Source of the DNA: Pseudomonas sp. M47T1 | GTDB lineage: Bacteria > Pseudomonadota > Gammaproteobacteria > Pseudomonadales > Pseudomonadaceae | Direction of reading: 5' to 3' | Length of the DNA stretch: 64,000 nt | NCBI RefSeq assembly: GCF_000263855.1 | Contig: NZ_AJWX01000014.1 | Coordinates: 62,001-126,000, forward strand | In this document: positions 8,567 to 18,826 of the stretch, one piece after another | Layout of the letters: each line of letters starts with the position of its first letter | Numbering within the stretch: the first letter of the stretch is position 1 | Made by a program: the position numbers and the translations under genes | The notes under the pieces: model-generated | What the model saw: only the letters and a program-made list of their open reading frames with translations | Database searches by the model: none | What the model was told of the DNA's origin: nothing

Positions 8567-9757
8567 ATGACCGACGCCTCCCCTGCGCACCTGCGCCCGC
8601 TGGCCGACACGTCCCCCTCCGCCGTGGTGGCCGGGTTCATCGCCATGATGACCGGCTACACCAGCTCGCTGGTGTTGATGTTCCAGGCCGGCCAGGCTGC
8701 GGGCCTCACCACTGCGCAGATTTCATCGTGGATCTGGGCGCTGTCGATCGGCATGGCGGTGTGCAGCATCGGCCTGTCCCTGCGCTACCGCACGCCCATC
8801 ACCGTCGCCTGGTCAACGCCTGGGGCAGCGTTGCTGATTACCAGCCTGGGCCATGTCAACTACAGCGAGGCCATCGGCGCCTACATCACCTGCGCCGTGC
8901 TGGTGCTGATCTGCGGGCTCACCGGCAGTTTCGAGAAACTGGTCAAGCGCCTGCCCTCCTCGCTGGCTGCCGCCCTGCTGGCCGGCATCCTGTTCAAAAT
9001 TGGCAGCGAGATCTTCGTCGCTGCCCAGCACCGAACCCTGCTGGTGCTGGGCATGTTCTTCACCTACCTGCTAGTTAAACGGGTATCGCCGCGTTACGCC
9101 GTGCTCTCGGCCCTGGTGCTGGGTACCCTGCTGTCCGGGTTCATGGGCCTGCTGGACTTCAGCCAGTTCCACCTGGAGGTGGCCACGCCAGTATGGACCA
9201 CGCCGTCGTTCTCGCTGGCGGCCACCATCAGCATCGGCATCCCGCTGTTCGTGGTGGCCATGACCTCGCAGAACATGCCCGGTATCGCCGTGCTGCGCGC
9301 CGACGGTTACCCGGTACCGGCGTCGCCGCTGATCTCGGTCACCGGCTTCGCTTCGCTGCTGCTGGCGCCGTTCGGTTCCCACGGCATCAACCTGGCCGCC
9401 ATCAGTGCTGCCATCTGCACCGGGCCGCACGCCCATGAAGACCCGAGCAAGCGCTACACCGCCGCGGTGTGGTGCGGGATTTTCTACGGCATCGCCGGCG
9501 TGTTCGGCGCCACCCTGGCGGCGCTGTTTGCCGCGTTGCCCAAGGAACTGGTGCTGTCGATTGCCGCGCTGGCGCTGTTTGGGTCGATCATCAACGGCCT
9601 GAGCATCGCCATGAACGAGCCCAAGGAGCGTGAGGCGGCGCTGATCACCTTCATGGTCACGGCGTCGGGCTTCACGTTGTTCTCGGTGGGGTCGGCGTTC
9701 TGGGGGATTGTGGCGGGGGTGTTGACGTTGTTGATCCTGAACTGGCGCAAGGGGTGA
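8567..9757 (+). CDS. benE: BenE-family benzoate/proton symporter-like transporter
   Basis: A 396-residue, highly hydrophobic protein with about 11-12 predicted transmembrane segments, matching the BenE family (nucleobase-ascorbate transporter-like fold). PITVAWSTPGAALL, TSQNMPGIAVLRADGY and APFGSHGINLAAISAAICTGPHAHED are the recognisable family segments. BenE members import benzoate in some bacteria, but no ben catabolic genes are near, so the true substrate is uncertain. The ATG at 8567 follows CAAGGATTTGCAGC. It is monocistronic, with a REP-like palindrome downstream. Confidence 0.85.
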   Translation: MTDASPAHLRPLADTSPSAVVAGFIAMMTGYTSSLVLMFQAGQAAGLTTAQISSWIWALSIGMAVCSIGLSLRYRTPITVAWSTPGAALLITSLGHVNYSEAIGAYITCAVLVLICGLTGSFEKLVKRLPSSLAAALLAGILFKIGSEIFVAAQHRTLLVLGMFFTYLLVKRVSPRYAVLSALVLGTLLSGFMGLLDFSQFHLEVATPVWTTPSFSLAATISIGIPLFVVAMTSQNMPGIAVLRADGYPVPASPLISVTGFASLLLAPFGSHGINLAAISAAICTGPHAHEDPSKRYTAAVWCGIFYGIAGVFGATLAALFAALPKELVLSIAALALFGSIINGLSIAMNEPKEREAALITFMVTASGFTLFSVGSAFWGIVAGVLTLLILNWRKG

Positions 9758-9834
9758 AGCATCAGGCTGCCGCAGCACGGCTGCGATAGCCTTACTTAGG
9801 CTCTGTACGAAATGGGTGGCGTGCGTGGTATACC

Positions 9835-9898
9835 GTGGGAGCTGGCTTGCCAGCGAGCTTTTGAGGCCCGAAAAGCTCGCTGGCAAACCAGCTCCCAC
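9835..9898. repeat. REP-like palindrome
   Basis: GTGGGAGCTGG..TTGCCAGCGAGCT is followed by a near-complete inverted copy (AGCTCGCTGGCAA..CCAGCTCCCAC). The same left arm recurs at 22093. This is the form of Pseudomonas REP elements; it lies between convergent genes. Confidence 0.8.
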
Positions 9899-9905
9899 AC
9901 TAGCG

Positions 9906-11276
9906 CTACACCGTATAAGCCTCAATCACTAGTCTGCCTTTCTCGTCCCAAAAGTTGATGAGAAGACGCTGGTAACTCGGGGTACTGATGATGGCCGGGA
10001 AGGTCGTAAGGATCGGAAGGTATGCTCCATTTCTTACCAGAATGACATAACCTTCATTACCGAACGCCCGATCCAGTTTGCCGTCAGGCGTATAGCGCGA
10101 GATAAGCGTACCCGTATCCCGCGACCCCACGGCTATAATGAAAGTATCGCTACCCGTTTGCACAACACATTGATTGATATAGGCCCCCTCAGCATCCGGG
10201 TCCACGATCACGGCCTTACCATCATTAAAATACCTATCGTATTGACCGTCCTCATCCAACCCGATAACTATACCAGCCCATGTTCGCGGATCCTCCCGAA
10301 ACTTCGTACCTGTTGCTAGATAATGGGGAGCGGCTCCCGTCGTTCCGGAGGACACAATTCTCAGCAAAGGCCAAACCTTATCATCGGCAACTTCGGACTT
10401 GGCCGAAAATGGGAAACATTCGCCATCAACGCCAATCGAACTGACGCGCTCGGGCACCGGTGGAAACAGAAATAACCCCTCCACACCAAATGATCGGTCG
10501 ATGGAGCCATCCGCCTCGAAGCGCGCCATGTAATTCTTATCGCTCGTTGCGTTGGGCGGCGTATCATAATTGGCGCTTACGATAATTTTTTGCCCGTCTG
10601 CATGAAGGCCGTAGAGCCGGCTGAACAGTGCGCCAGGCTGCTCTACCACGATAACTTTGTAGCCTCTACCGTCCCAGGACCGATCCAATGCGCCATCGGC
10701 CGTCAACCGCACGACAATGGGGTGGTAAGCGCCATCAGGATAATACAGACCGGCAGCAAGCAGAATTTTTCCATCGTCAGCCATTGCTGACATTACATTA
10801 AAGTGCAACTCAGCTTTGGTTTCCCCCACGATGTCTTCAAGCTGGAACAGGCACACCCCATTGTTTCCAAAGCTCTTGTCCAGTTGACCTTGCAACGTTA
10901 GCCGTGCAGCGGCGAACGCGACACCCTTGTTATATCCTTCTTTGCCGGACACCAGCAGATGATCGCCTTGCTTGAAAAGTGTTGCGTAATTAGCCTCATT
11001 TGTACCCGGGGCAAAATTGCCAACTAACACCCCCCCCACACCGAAGCGGGTATCGAGAACACCATCGCCGGAAAATTTGGCAATTACGTACTCCGTCGCA
11101 ATGACGTCCCCGCTTTCATTTCGATGGACAGACGTTCCTGCAACAAAAAACGTTCCCTCCGGACCTGCCAACACGCTGGTAACTCCGCCTGAAAATGCAT
11201 CCGGCAAATTCAACCGACCCAGATGGCCAAATGCAGGATCGAGTTGCCCCGCGTTAATATTGCCTGTTGTGCTCAT
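9906..11276 (-). CDS. Delta-60 repeat (beta-propeller-like) protein
   Basis: This 456-residue protein is built of about seven repeats roughly 55-65 residues apart, each with a G-x-L/I/Y-D-x-x-F/W-x-x-x-G motif: LDPAFGHLG, LDTRFGVGG, LDKSFGNNG, LDRSWDGRG, IDRSFGVEG, a degenerate YDRYFNDG and LDRAFGNEG. The repeats suggest a beta-propeller. No signal peptide is visible. GGAGACACCGAG precedes the ATG at 11276; an upstream in-frame start lacks a ribosome site. Codon choice looks less G+C-rich than in the neighbouring genes, hinting at transfer. Function unknown. Confidence 0.8.
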   Translation of the reverse strand: MSTTGNINAGQLDPAFGHLGRLNLPDAFSGGVTSVLAGPEGTFFVAGTSVHRNESGDVIATEYVIAKFSGDGVLDTRFGVGGVLVGNFAPGTNEANYATLFKQGDHLLVSGKEGYNKGVAFAAARLTLQGQLDKSFGNNGVCLFQLEDIVGETKAELHFNVMSAMADDGKILLAAGLYYPDGAYHPIVVRLTADGALDRSWDGRGYKVIVVEQPGALFSRLYGLHADGQKIIVSANYDTPPNATSDKNYMARFEADGSIDRSFGVEGLFLFPPVPERVSSIGVDGECFPFSAKSEVADDKVWPLLRIVSSGTTGAAPHYLATGTKFREDPRTWAGIVIGLDEDGQYDRYFNDGKAVIVDPDAEGAYINQCVVQTGSDTFIIAVGSRDTGTLISRYTPDGKLDRAFGNEGYVILVRNGAYLPILTTFPAIISTPSYQRLLINFWDEKGRLVIEAYTV

Positions 11277-11381
11277 CTCGGTGTCTCCAGTAATGAGCAC
11301 CTATTGGAGGGCCGTGGATAGCTTTCTACAACTGGCAACTCTGACAGTGGTGAAACTGACACCCGAGCACGAGAATGTGAA

Positions 11382-13316
11382 TTACAAACGAAAATGCCCC
11401 ACCATCCCCCGCAACTCGGTGCCCAACTGCGCCAACTCAATGCTGGAAGCCGCATTGCCACGCATGGCCACCGCCGACTGATCGGCGCTGGCGCGGATGC
11501 TGGTGACGCTGCGGTTGATCTCCTCGGCCACCGAGCTTTGCTGCTCGGCCGCCGCGGCAATCTGCTGGTTCATTTGCTGAATCTGCGACACCGCGCTGGC
11601 AATGCTGCCCAGGGCGCTTTCGGTCTGCAACGCATCAGTAACCGCCAGTTTGACCAGTTCCCCACTGTTCTGGATTTGCGCCACCGACGCCTCGGCACTG
11701 GCCCGCAGGGTGCTGACCAGCCGTTCGATCTCGGCGGTGGACTGCTGGGTGCGCTTGGCCAGCGCCCGCACCTCGTCAGCCACCACGGCAAAGCCGCGGC
11801 CCTGCTCACCGGCCCGCGCGGCTTCGATGGCGGCGTTGAGTGCCAGCAGGTTGGTCTGTTCGGCTACGCTCTTGATCACCGCCACCACGCTGTTGATGTT
11901 CTGGATTTCGTCGCTCAGCCGCACGATGCTCTGGCTGGCCGAGTCGGCGGCGCCGGCCAGTTGCTCGATGCGTTGCATGCTCTGGCGCACCACTTGCTGA
12001 CCACTGTCCACCTTGGTGTCGGCCGACTGGGCGGCCAATGCCGCCTGCTCGGCGTTGCGCGCCACGTCATGTACCGTAGCGGTCATCTGGTTCATGGCCG
12101 TGGCCACCTGTTCAGTTTCCTGTTGCTGGCTGCTGACTTCCAGGTTGGTTTGCTCGGTGACCGCCGACAATGAATGCGCCGACGTGGATAACTGTTCGAT
12201 GCCGGCCTGCAAGCCGCTGACAATGCCGCTCAGCCCGGCACCCATCTGCTGCATGGCCGTCAGAAGCTGGCCAATCTCGTCGCGGCGGTCCACCTCGATG
12301 CTGCCGCTGAGGTCGCCGGCGGCAATCTGCTGGGCCCGGCCAATCACTCGGCGCAGGGGCTGCACAACCAAACGGGTGATGCCCCAGGCCGCGAGAATGC
12401 CCACCAGCAAGGCCAACAACGACGAGCCCATGATCAGCACGGCGTTTTTCTTCAGTTCGGCCTGCATGGCTTGATCCTGGGCCGCTGCGGCCTGGTCGAC
12501 ACGGCTCACCACCTCGTCGGCGCGCGCCTTGAGCTGGGCATACACCTGTTTCTCCTTCACCAGCAGGTCGGTGTATTCACCCAGCTTGTCGCTGAAACTG
12601 GCAATGTGATCGCTCACTTCATTGAGCACCGTCTGGTACCCGGCGTCCTGCACTTCGGTCTTCAGGGCATTGGCCTGCTTGAGGGCATCGGCGGCCTGTT
12701 CGATCTTGCCGGCGCTGCCGTCGTCTTCCACGCCTTTGCGGCTCTGGTCCAGGCGCACGCGGGCCACGTCCATGGCCTGCAGCATCAGGCGGGCCACCTG
12801 GGCCACCTCGTTGGCCTGGGTGATGAACTCGCTGCCCTTCTCGCCCTTGGAGTCCTTGAGCGCGTAGGTGCCGTCGTCCGACAGCCCGGCCTGCAACACG
12901 TCCAGGTTGTTGGCCACGGTGCTCACCGACCAGCTGGCCATGTCCAGCGCCAGGTCCTTGGCCTGGCTGATTTCCACGAACTGATCGAAGGCCTTGCGGT
13001 ACGCCGTCAGGGCCTGCTGCACGCCTTCGACGGCCCCGGCCTGGGCGGCCAGGGCATCGACCCCCTTGCGCAGTTGGTCGGCGGTCTTGGGGTCGCAGTG
13101 CAGGGCGAAATCCTGTTCCAGCAAACGCACCCGCAGCAGGCTGCTGTTGAGGGCCGACATGTGCTTGAGGGTGTCGAAACGATGGCTGATGCTGGTCAGC
13201 GACCACACGCCTATCACGGCCACCAGCACGGTCAACGACAGCACCAGGGCGAACCCCAGGCCCATCTTTTTCGCCATGCCCAGGTTGGCAAAACGTCCAC
13301 TGCTGGCCGATTTCAT
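11382..13316 (-). CDS. Methyl-accepting chemotaxis protein, HBM-type sensor
   Basis: A 644-residue chemoreceptor. In order: transmembrane helix 1 (about residues 20-42), a roughly 245-residue all-helical periplasmic domain (43-290) whose length fits the helical bimodular (HBM) class seen in McpS-type organic-acid receptors, transmembrane helix 2 (291-313), HAMP, and a cytoplasmic signalling domain with the conserved hairpin tip ([19 protein letters not shown] / [15 protein letters not shown]). The ligand is not predictable here. ATG at 13316 follows GGGAGCGCACGCA; the longer TTG-started frame is unlikely. Confidence 0.92.
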   Translation of the reverse strand: MKSASSGRFANLGMAKKMGLGFALVLSLTVLVAVIGVWSLTSISHRFDTLKHMSALNSSLLRVRLLEQDFALHCDPKTADQLRKGVDALAAQAGAVEGVQQALTAYRKAFDQFVEISQAKDLALDMASWSVSTVANNLDVLQAGLSDDGTYALKDSKGEKGSEFITQANEVAQVARLMLQAMDVARVRLDQSRKGVEDDGSAGKIEQAADALKQANALKTEVQDAGYQTVLNEVSDHIASFSDKLGEYTDLLVKEKQVYAQLKARADEVVSRVDQAAAAQDQAMQAELKKNAVLIMGSSLLALLVGILAAWGITRLVVQPLRRVIGRAQQIAAGDLSGSIEVDRRDEIGQLLTAMQQMGAGLSGIVSGLQAGIEQLSTSAHSLSAVTEQTNLEVSSQQQETEQVATAMNQMTATVHDVARNAEQAALAAQSADTKVDSGQQVVRQSMQRIEQLAGAADSASQSIVRLSDEIQNINSVVAVIKSVAEQTNLLALNAAIEAARAGEQGRGFAVVADEVRALAKRTQQSTAEIERLVSTLRASAEASVAQIQNSGELVKLAVTDALQTESALGSIASAVSQIQQMNQQIAAAAEQQSSVAEEINRSVTSIRASADQSAVAMRGNAASSIELAQLGTELRGMVGHFRL

Positions 13317-13482
13317 TGCGTGCGCTCCCAAGGTCGATACCCGGAGAGTGGCAATGGCGGGGGGTGAGGCACAAGATCCTGACGTCGGAATAATGGCAAA
13401 AAGCTATACCGATGTCGCAATCAGCAATGCCAACGCCGGTTTACCCTGCCTACCCTGCCTGCTACAGGACGATAGTTAATGG

Positions 13483-14244
13483 CTAGATGGCAGTAGCGCC
13501 GCCGTCTACCAGCAGGGAGTGGCCCGTGGTGAACGCTGCGCCATCGCTGCACAGGTACAGCACCGCACTGGCCACTTCCTCCACCTTGCCCACGCGCCCT
13601 ACCGGGTGCATGGCCGCGGCGAATTCGCCCTTGCGCGGGTCGGCTTCATAAGCGCGGCGGAACATGTCGGTATCGATCACCGCCGGGCACACGGCGTTCA
13701 CGCGGATGTGCTTCTTGGCGTATTCGATGGCCGCCGACTGCGTGAGGCCGATCACCGCGTGCTTGGACGCCGCGTAAATGCTCATCTTCGGCGCTGCGCC
13801 CACGCCCGCCACCGACGCGGTGTTGACGATGGCACCGCCGCCCTGGGCCAGCATCACCGGTAACTGGTGCTTCATGCACAGCCACACGCCCTTGACGTTC
13901 ACGCCCATGATGGCGTCGAACTGCGCTTCGGTGCCTTCGGCCAGCTTGCTGTTCTCAATCTCGATGCCGGCGTTGTTGAACGCATAATCAACACGGCCGT
14001 AACAGGCTACCGCCTGGGCCATCATGGCGTGTACCTGGGCTTCCACGGTCACGTCGCAGCGCAGGAACTGCGCCTGCCCACCGGCATCGTGAATCTGCGC
14101 CACGGTGCCTTCGCCGCCACTGGCGTCCAGGTCCACCACAATCACCTTCAGGCCCTCGGCGGCGAACGCCAATGCCGTGGCGCGGCCAATGCCCGCCCCG
14201 CCGCCGGTCACCAGTGCCACTTGTCCGGAAAATACCAAGCCCAT
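13483..14244 (-). CDS. Short-chain dehydrogenase/reductase
   Basis: This 253-residue classical SDR has the NAD(P)-binding motif TGGGAGIGRATA, the NNAG motif, catalytic Ser in NTASVAG and YAASK. An acidic residue after beta-2 (VVDLD) suggests NAD rather than NADP preference. The C-terminus TGHSLLVDGGATAI is typical. Substrate is unknown; the usual annotation is a glucose/ribitol dehydrogenase-like oxidoreductase. It is transcribed away from the reductase at 14419. Confidence 0.9.
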   Translation of the reverse strand: MGLVFSGQVALVTGGGAGIGRATALAFAAEGLKVIVVDLDASGGEGTVAQIHDAGGQAQFLRCDVTVEAQVHAMMAQAVACYGRVDYAFNNAGIEIENSKLAEGTEAQFDAIMGVNVKGVWLCMKHQLPVMLAQGGGAIVNTASVAGVGAAPKMSIYAASKHAVIGLTQSAAIEYAKKHIRVNAVCPAVIDTDMFRRAYEADPRKGEFAAAMHPVGRVGKVEEVASAVLYLCSDGAAFTTGHSLLVDGGATAI

Positions 14245-14418
14245 GCGTTGAACCCCTGCGCGAAAAAAGTGATACCCGCAGCTTAGCTAAAGCGGCTCGC
14301 GCCCACGCATCACTATAGGCACCCTGTATCGCGCCGTATTCGGCGCAGCCGTTACGCTTGCATGCGCCCACGTAGAGGCCTATCAACAGTCCACTGTCAC
14401 CCCTTGCGAGTAACTGCC

Positions 14419-15420
14419 ATGACCGACACCAACCGCCAATTCCTGCTGGCCCGCCGGCCCAACGGCGCGGCCAGCCGCGACGACTTCACCTTCCAGAGCG
14501 TGCCCCTGCCCGAGCTGGGCGATGGCCAAATCCGAGTGCACAACCAATACCTGTCCCTGGACCCGGCCATGCGCGGCTGGATGAACGAGGGCAAGTCCTA
14601 CATTCCACCGGTGGGCCTGGGTGAAGTGATGCGTGCGCTGGGCGTGGGCAAGGTGGTGGAATCGAAAAACCCCGGCTTCGCCGTGGGCGACTACGTCAAC
14701 GGCGCCGTAGGCGTGCAGGACTTCTTCCAGGGCGAGCCCAAGGGCTTCTACAAGATCGACCCGACACTGGCGCCCCTGCCTTTGTACCTGTCTGCCCTGG
14801 GCATGACCGGCATGACTGCCTATTTCGCCTTGCTGGACACCGGCGCGCCGAAGGCCGGTGACACCGTGGTGATCTCCGGTGCGGCTGGCGCGGTGGGCAG
14901 CGTGGCCGGGCAAATAGCCAAGATCAAGGGCTGCCGGGTAATCGGCATTGCCGGCGGCAAGGACAAATGTCAGTTGCTGGTGGACGAGCTGGGCTTTGAC
15001 GGCGTGATCGACTACAAAAACGAAGACGTGATGGCGGGCCTCAAGCGCGAATGCCCCAAAGGCGTGGACGTGTATTTCGACAACGTGGGCGGCGATATCC
15101 TCGACGCCGTGCTCAGCCGCCTGGCGCCCCATGCGCGCGTGGTGATTTGCGGGGCCATCAGCCAATACAACAGCAAGACGGGCATAAAAGGCCCGGCCAA
15201 CTACCTGTCACTGCTGGTGAACCGCGCGCGCATGGAAGGTTTCGTGGTGATGGACCACGCCGCCAACTTCGCCGCGGCCGGGCAGGAAATCGCCGGCTGG
15301 TTGGCCAAGGGGCAACTCAAGAGCAAGGAGCACGTGGTGGAAGGGCTGGAAACGTTTCCGGAGACGCTGCAGAAGCTGTTCAGCGGGGAGAATGTCGGCA
15401 AGTTAGTGCTAAAAGTCTAA
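14419..15420 (+). CDS. Zinc-free medium-chain NADP-dependent oxidoreductase (CurA-like)
   Basis: A 333-residue medium-chain reductase. Starts MTDTNRQFLLARRPNG, with YLSLDPAMRGWM early in the catalytic domain, and the NADP motif SGAAGAVGSVAGQIAK around residue 155. No zinc-binding cysteine cluster is visible, which places it with leukotriene B4 dehydrogenase/curcumin reductase (CurA-like) enzymes that reduce alpha,beta-unsaturated ketones. Physiological substrate unknown. A REP-like element follows the stop codon. Confidence 0.88.
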   Translation: MTDTNRQFLLARRPNGAASRDDFTFQSVPLPELGDGQIRVHNQYLSLDPAMRGWMNEGKSYIPPVGLGEVMRALGVGKVVESKNPGFAVGDYVNGAVGVQDFFQGEPKGFYKIDPTLAPLPLYLSALGMTGMTAYFALLDTGAPKAGDTVVISGAAGAVGSVAGQIAKIKGCRVIGIAGGKDKCQLLVDELGFDGVIDYKNEDVMAGLKRECPKGVDVYFDNVGGDILDAVLSRLAPHARVVICGAISQYNSKTGIKGPANYLSLLVNRARMEGFVVMDHAANFAAAGQEIAGWLAKGQLKSKEHVVEGLETFPETLQKLFSGENVGKLVLKV

Positions 15421-15447
15421 CCGTGTAGCCGCTGGCAGGTCGCGACC

Positions 15448-15538
15448 CTGTGGGAGCGGGTTCTACCCGCGAAAAGACCACTGCGTAATCTCTGACGCCA
15501 CGCGATAGCCTTTTCGTGGGCAGAGCCCACTCCCACAG
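15448..15538. repeat. REP-like inverted pair
   Basis: CTGTGGGAGCGGGTTCTACCCGCGAAAAG and the reverse arrangement CTTTTCGTGGGCAGAGCCCACTCCCACAG face each other about 30 bases apart. It is a REP doublet (REPIN-like) of a variety different from those at 9835 and 22093. It separates the convergent oxidoreductase and pyrF genes. Confidence 0.75.
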
Positions 15539-15565
15539 AAGACCGTTCCGGCCGTGCAGTGGGAA

Positions 15566-16267
<702 letters not shown>

Positions 16268-16504
16268 GGGCGGGCTCTCAGGGGGCAAGTCGAAATCGGC
16301 GCGTATTGTAGCGGATTTTAGGGTGTGGTGGCGCCTGGTTCGCGGACACGACCCGCACCTACGGGTCAGCGTACACCGGTAGGTGCGGAGCGACTGCTGC
16401 ATGCCACGCCATTATCTCTCGCCACAATTTTGAGTTAAATTCTCACGCATGGGTGCGCAGGTTTTGCCAGGTGAAAGCCTTGTTTTCACTGGTCGAATCT
16501 GCGG

Positions 16505-16526
16505 TTAAGGCCTATAGTGACCTTAA
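16505..16526 (+). promoter_or_regulatory. Inverted repeat over the -10 region of the toxin-antitoxin promoter
   Basis: TTAAGG and CCTTAA form an inverted repeat separated by ten bases that contain TATAGT (16513-16518), a good -10 box 40 bases before the antitoxin start. The right arm extends to the self-palindrome CCTTAAGG. AbiEi-type antitoxins are known to repress their own promoters through inverted repeats, so this is the likely operator. Confidence 0.5.
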
Positions 16527-16557
16527 GGTAAGCAGCCTGTCTTAGGAGAGCTGATAT

Positions 16558-16977
16558 ATGAAACTCGAAGACCGCATGAGCCGTTCGATCAAGCTGCGCA
16601 CGAGCATCGTCGTGTTGCGCTCAGATTTTACAAGCATGGGTAGTGATTCCCAGGTGGGCCGTGTTTTGGCTCGATTTGTGGAGAAGGGCATCCTCGTGCG
16701 CGTCAGTAAAGGTGCGTTTGCGAAAGCTCGCATCAACCAGTACACGGGCAAACCAACGCCCGCAGGCACGTTGGAAATGATCGCAGCTGAGCTTTTCCGC
16801 AAGCTGAAAATTTCGATTGCCCCCAGCACCCTTGTTGCCGAGTACAACAGCGGTAAATCGACTCAGATCCCTATGGGCACGGTCGTCAACACTGGGAGCC
16901 GACGTATTTCCCGTAAAGTGATTGTAGGAAACAACACTGTCGTCTATGAAAACTCTTCCAGAGCAGCTGCGGGTTAA
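16558..16977 (+). CDS. AbiEi-like antitoxin (DUF6088 type)
   Basis: This 139-residue protein has an N-terminal winged-helix segment (VVLRSDFTSMGSDSQVGRVLARFVEKGILVRVSKGAFAKAR) followed by a small domain (IAPSTLVAEYNSGKSTQIPMGTVVNTGSRRISRKV). This is the pattern of AbiEi/DUF6088 antitoxins, which bind the operon promoter and block a type IV nucleotidyltransferase toxin. TTAGGAGAG precedes the ATG at 16558. It overlaps the toxin gene by 32 bases. Family assignment comes from recognition, without a search. Confidence 0.75.
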   Translation: MKLEDRMSRSIKLRTSIVVLRSDFTSMGSDSQVGRVLARFVEKGILVRVSKGAFAKARINQYTGKPTPAGTLEMIAAELFRKLKISIAPSTLVAEYNSGKSTQIPMGTVVNTGSRRISRKVIVGNNTVVYENSSRAAAG

Positions 16978-18028
16978 CATTGAAGATGCGTCTACGGCTG
17001 GCATTCTGAAAAGCATGCCAGCTGCCGTCGCAGAGAAAGACCAGCACATCACTGATGCCCTTCATGCCCTTTCACAAATTCGAGTCACCCACGTCGCCTC
17101 CCAGTTAAACCGGAAAAAGGGTGATTCCCAGCCCGCAACGGTCAACGTGGCAACGCGAATGGTTTTCGCCGGAGGCACCTGCCTTTCGAAGGCCTACGGT
17201 CTTATCGAGCGGATGTCTGAAGACATCGACATCAAAGTCGAGTTGGATGCGCCGCCTGAAGGCTATGCTTTTCCAAAAGATCTGGGCGATCGTAGCCGCC
17301 TGAAAGCGCTGCATGCAGCGGTAGAGGAGGCCTTGGCAGGGCTTGATTTTCATTGGGTTGTAGACGCGGGTAATCCGACTCGCAGGGACACTCATCGCTA
17401 CTACTGCCTGTTGGTATCGTATGCAGCGCACTTTCACGATGCGACCGGTACTCTGCGCTCGCAGCTGAAGATCGAGCTCGTTTGTCGGCCACCCATGATC
17501 CCCTCGCAGACGCAGAACCTGGGCTATATGCTGGAACAACTGAGCGGGAGCAACAACCCTTTCTTGTTCTCCATGCAGTGCATCACCGTCGCGGAAACCC
17601 TCGCCGAAAAAGTGCTTTCACTGTTGCGGCGCAGTGCCAGTTGCTGGGATGGGCGCCAGGTCGGCGAGTTCGACACCGCGCTGGTTCGCCATGTGTACGA
17701 TGTGTGGCGTATCGCGACCAGCCACCCTGAAGCGATAGAGCCTGCTGCAGGTGTGTTCGCATCGTCGGTGGCCAAGGACGTCGCTGAGTTCGGCAGGCAG
17801 CACCCTGAATTTGGAGCGGATCCGTTCGGGGTCTTGCGACAAACCCTTGAGGTTGCCGCCACCCATGAGGGCTTGAAGGCTAATTTCGAGCAGCGTCTTA
17901 TGCCCCTGCTTTACGCGCACGAGAAACCTGACTACGAAACCTGCTTCGCCGCTTTCGCCGATGTTGCACGACATTTGCTGGATCGCGTTACAGCTGGCGT
18001 TGAGACGAGCGTTAAGGTTGTTGCTTAG
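16946..18028 (+). CDS. AbiEii/AbiGii-family nucleotidyltransferase toxin
   Basis: A 360-residue member of the AbiEii toxin family (DUF1814 NTase). The nucleotidyltransferase motif GGTCLSK (residues 76-82) and the metal-binding SEDID (91-95) are intact, with a downstream Lys/Glu-containing domain (LRSQLKIELVCR) and ETLAEKVLSLLRR. Members of this group stop growth by adding nucleotides to tRNAs, or abort phage infection. Start ATG lies inside the antitoxin frame (32-base overlap), implying translational coupling. With the antitoxin it forms a complete, apparently functional pair inserted between pyrF and the ethanolamine permease. Confidence 0.82.
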   Translation: MKTLPEQLRVNIEDASTAGILKSMPAAVAEKDQHITDALHALSQIRVTHVASQLNRKKGDSQPATVNVATRMVFAGGTCLSKAYGLIERMSEDIDIKVELDAPPEGYAFPKDLGDRSRLKALHAAVEEALAGLDFHWVVDAGNPTRRDTHRYYCLLVSYAAHFHDATGTLRSQLKIELVCRPPMIPSQTQNLGYMLEQLSGSNNPFLFSMQCITVAETLAEKVLSLLRRSASCWDGRQVGEFDTALVRHVYDVWRIATSHPEAIEPAAGVFASSVAKDVAEFGRQHPEFGADPFGVLRQTLEVAATHEGLKANFEQRLMPLLYAHEKPDYETCFAAFADVARHLLDRVTAGVETSVKVVA

Positions 18029-18205
18029 GGTCCCAAGCCAGTCCAGCTGAGTTATCGCTAAGCGTACCTGGTGCGAGCTAGGTACGCGTTGATGCACAGC
18101 GGCTCACGGCTCACGTATCGGGCGGAAAGCGGTTCTGAGTCATCCCGCGCCGGCCCTAGCCGTTTACAAAGGGCCAGTTGAGCATTTCTCCCACCAGCAA
18201 TCTCA

Positions 18206-18826
18206 TCAACCAAGCATGTGGATTGCCACACTAGCGACATTGCGCGCGTCATCTATGCCACGGTGGTAAGTGCCCTCCCACTCCATCCCTAGCATTTCCA
18301 CTGCAGGCTGCAGGCCGAGCGCGCGGCAGTCGTAAACCTTCCAATGCCATTTCTTCAAATTCGTGTGACGCATCCCGTCGAGCATTGGCCTGCAATTTAA
18401 GCGTGAGGCATCTTGCTGGAGCTGCTTGAAGTCGTAATCGCCCCACGAACACCACATCGAGTTGGGATAGTCCACGAGGAATGCATCAAGCATCTGGGCA
18501 ACCCAGACGTAATCAGGTGCTGCGTCCACGTCGCTCTGCTTGATGGTCGTTAACGCTCGACAAAAATCGGTGAGCACCGGATGCAGGGTAGGTCGGACAA
18601 AGCTCTGAAATTGGTCGACCACTTTCAGCGATGACAGATCGATCACCGCCAAGCCGATCTCAATGGTTTCCATATCCTCGCGTTGCACGATCAACTGACA
18701 TGGTGGCTCTCCGGGCTTGGCGTCCTCATCACAGGTAGCCTCAAGATCGACGCATAGTAGGTATCGGTAAGGGCTCAAAATATCCCTTAGGGCGCCTAAA
18801 TGCTGGGGCTTACGAACAGGTACCAT
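18206..18826 (-). CDS. DEDDh 3'-5' exonuclease (ERI1/KapD-like)
   Basis: This 206-residue exonuclease has all the DEDDh motifs: CVDLEATCDE (Exo I), IGLAVIDLSSLKVVDQFQSFVRP, WGDYDFKQLQQD (Exo II) and HRGIDDARNVA (Exo III). The E-A-T-C-D start is characteristic of the ERI1/3'hExo/KapD subgroup, which trims structured RNA. It converges on the AbiEii toxin gene, with a 177-base gap. Codon use is less G+C-rich than in the core genes. Whether it acts with the toxin pair or is a separate cargo gene is unknown. Confidence 0.85.
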   Translation of the reverse strand: MVPVRKPQHLGALRDILSPYRYLLCVDLEATCDEDAKPGEPPCQLIVQREDMETIEIGLAVIDLSSLKVVDQFQSFVRPTLHPVLTDFCRALTTIKQSDVDAAPDYVWVAQMLDAFLVDYPNSMWCSWGDYDFKQLQQDASRLNCRPMLDGMRHTNLKKWHWKVYDCRALGLQPAVEMLGMEWEGTYHRGIDDARNVASVAIHMLG

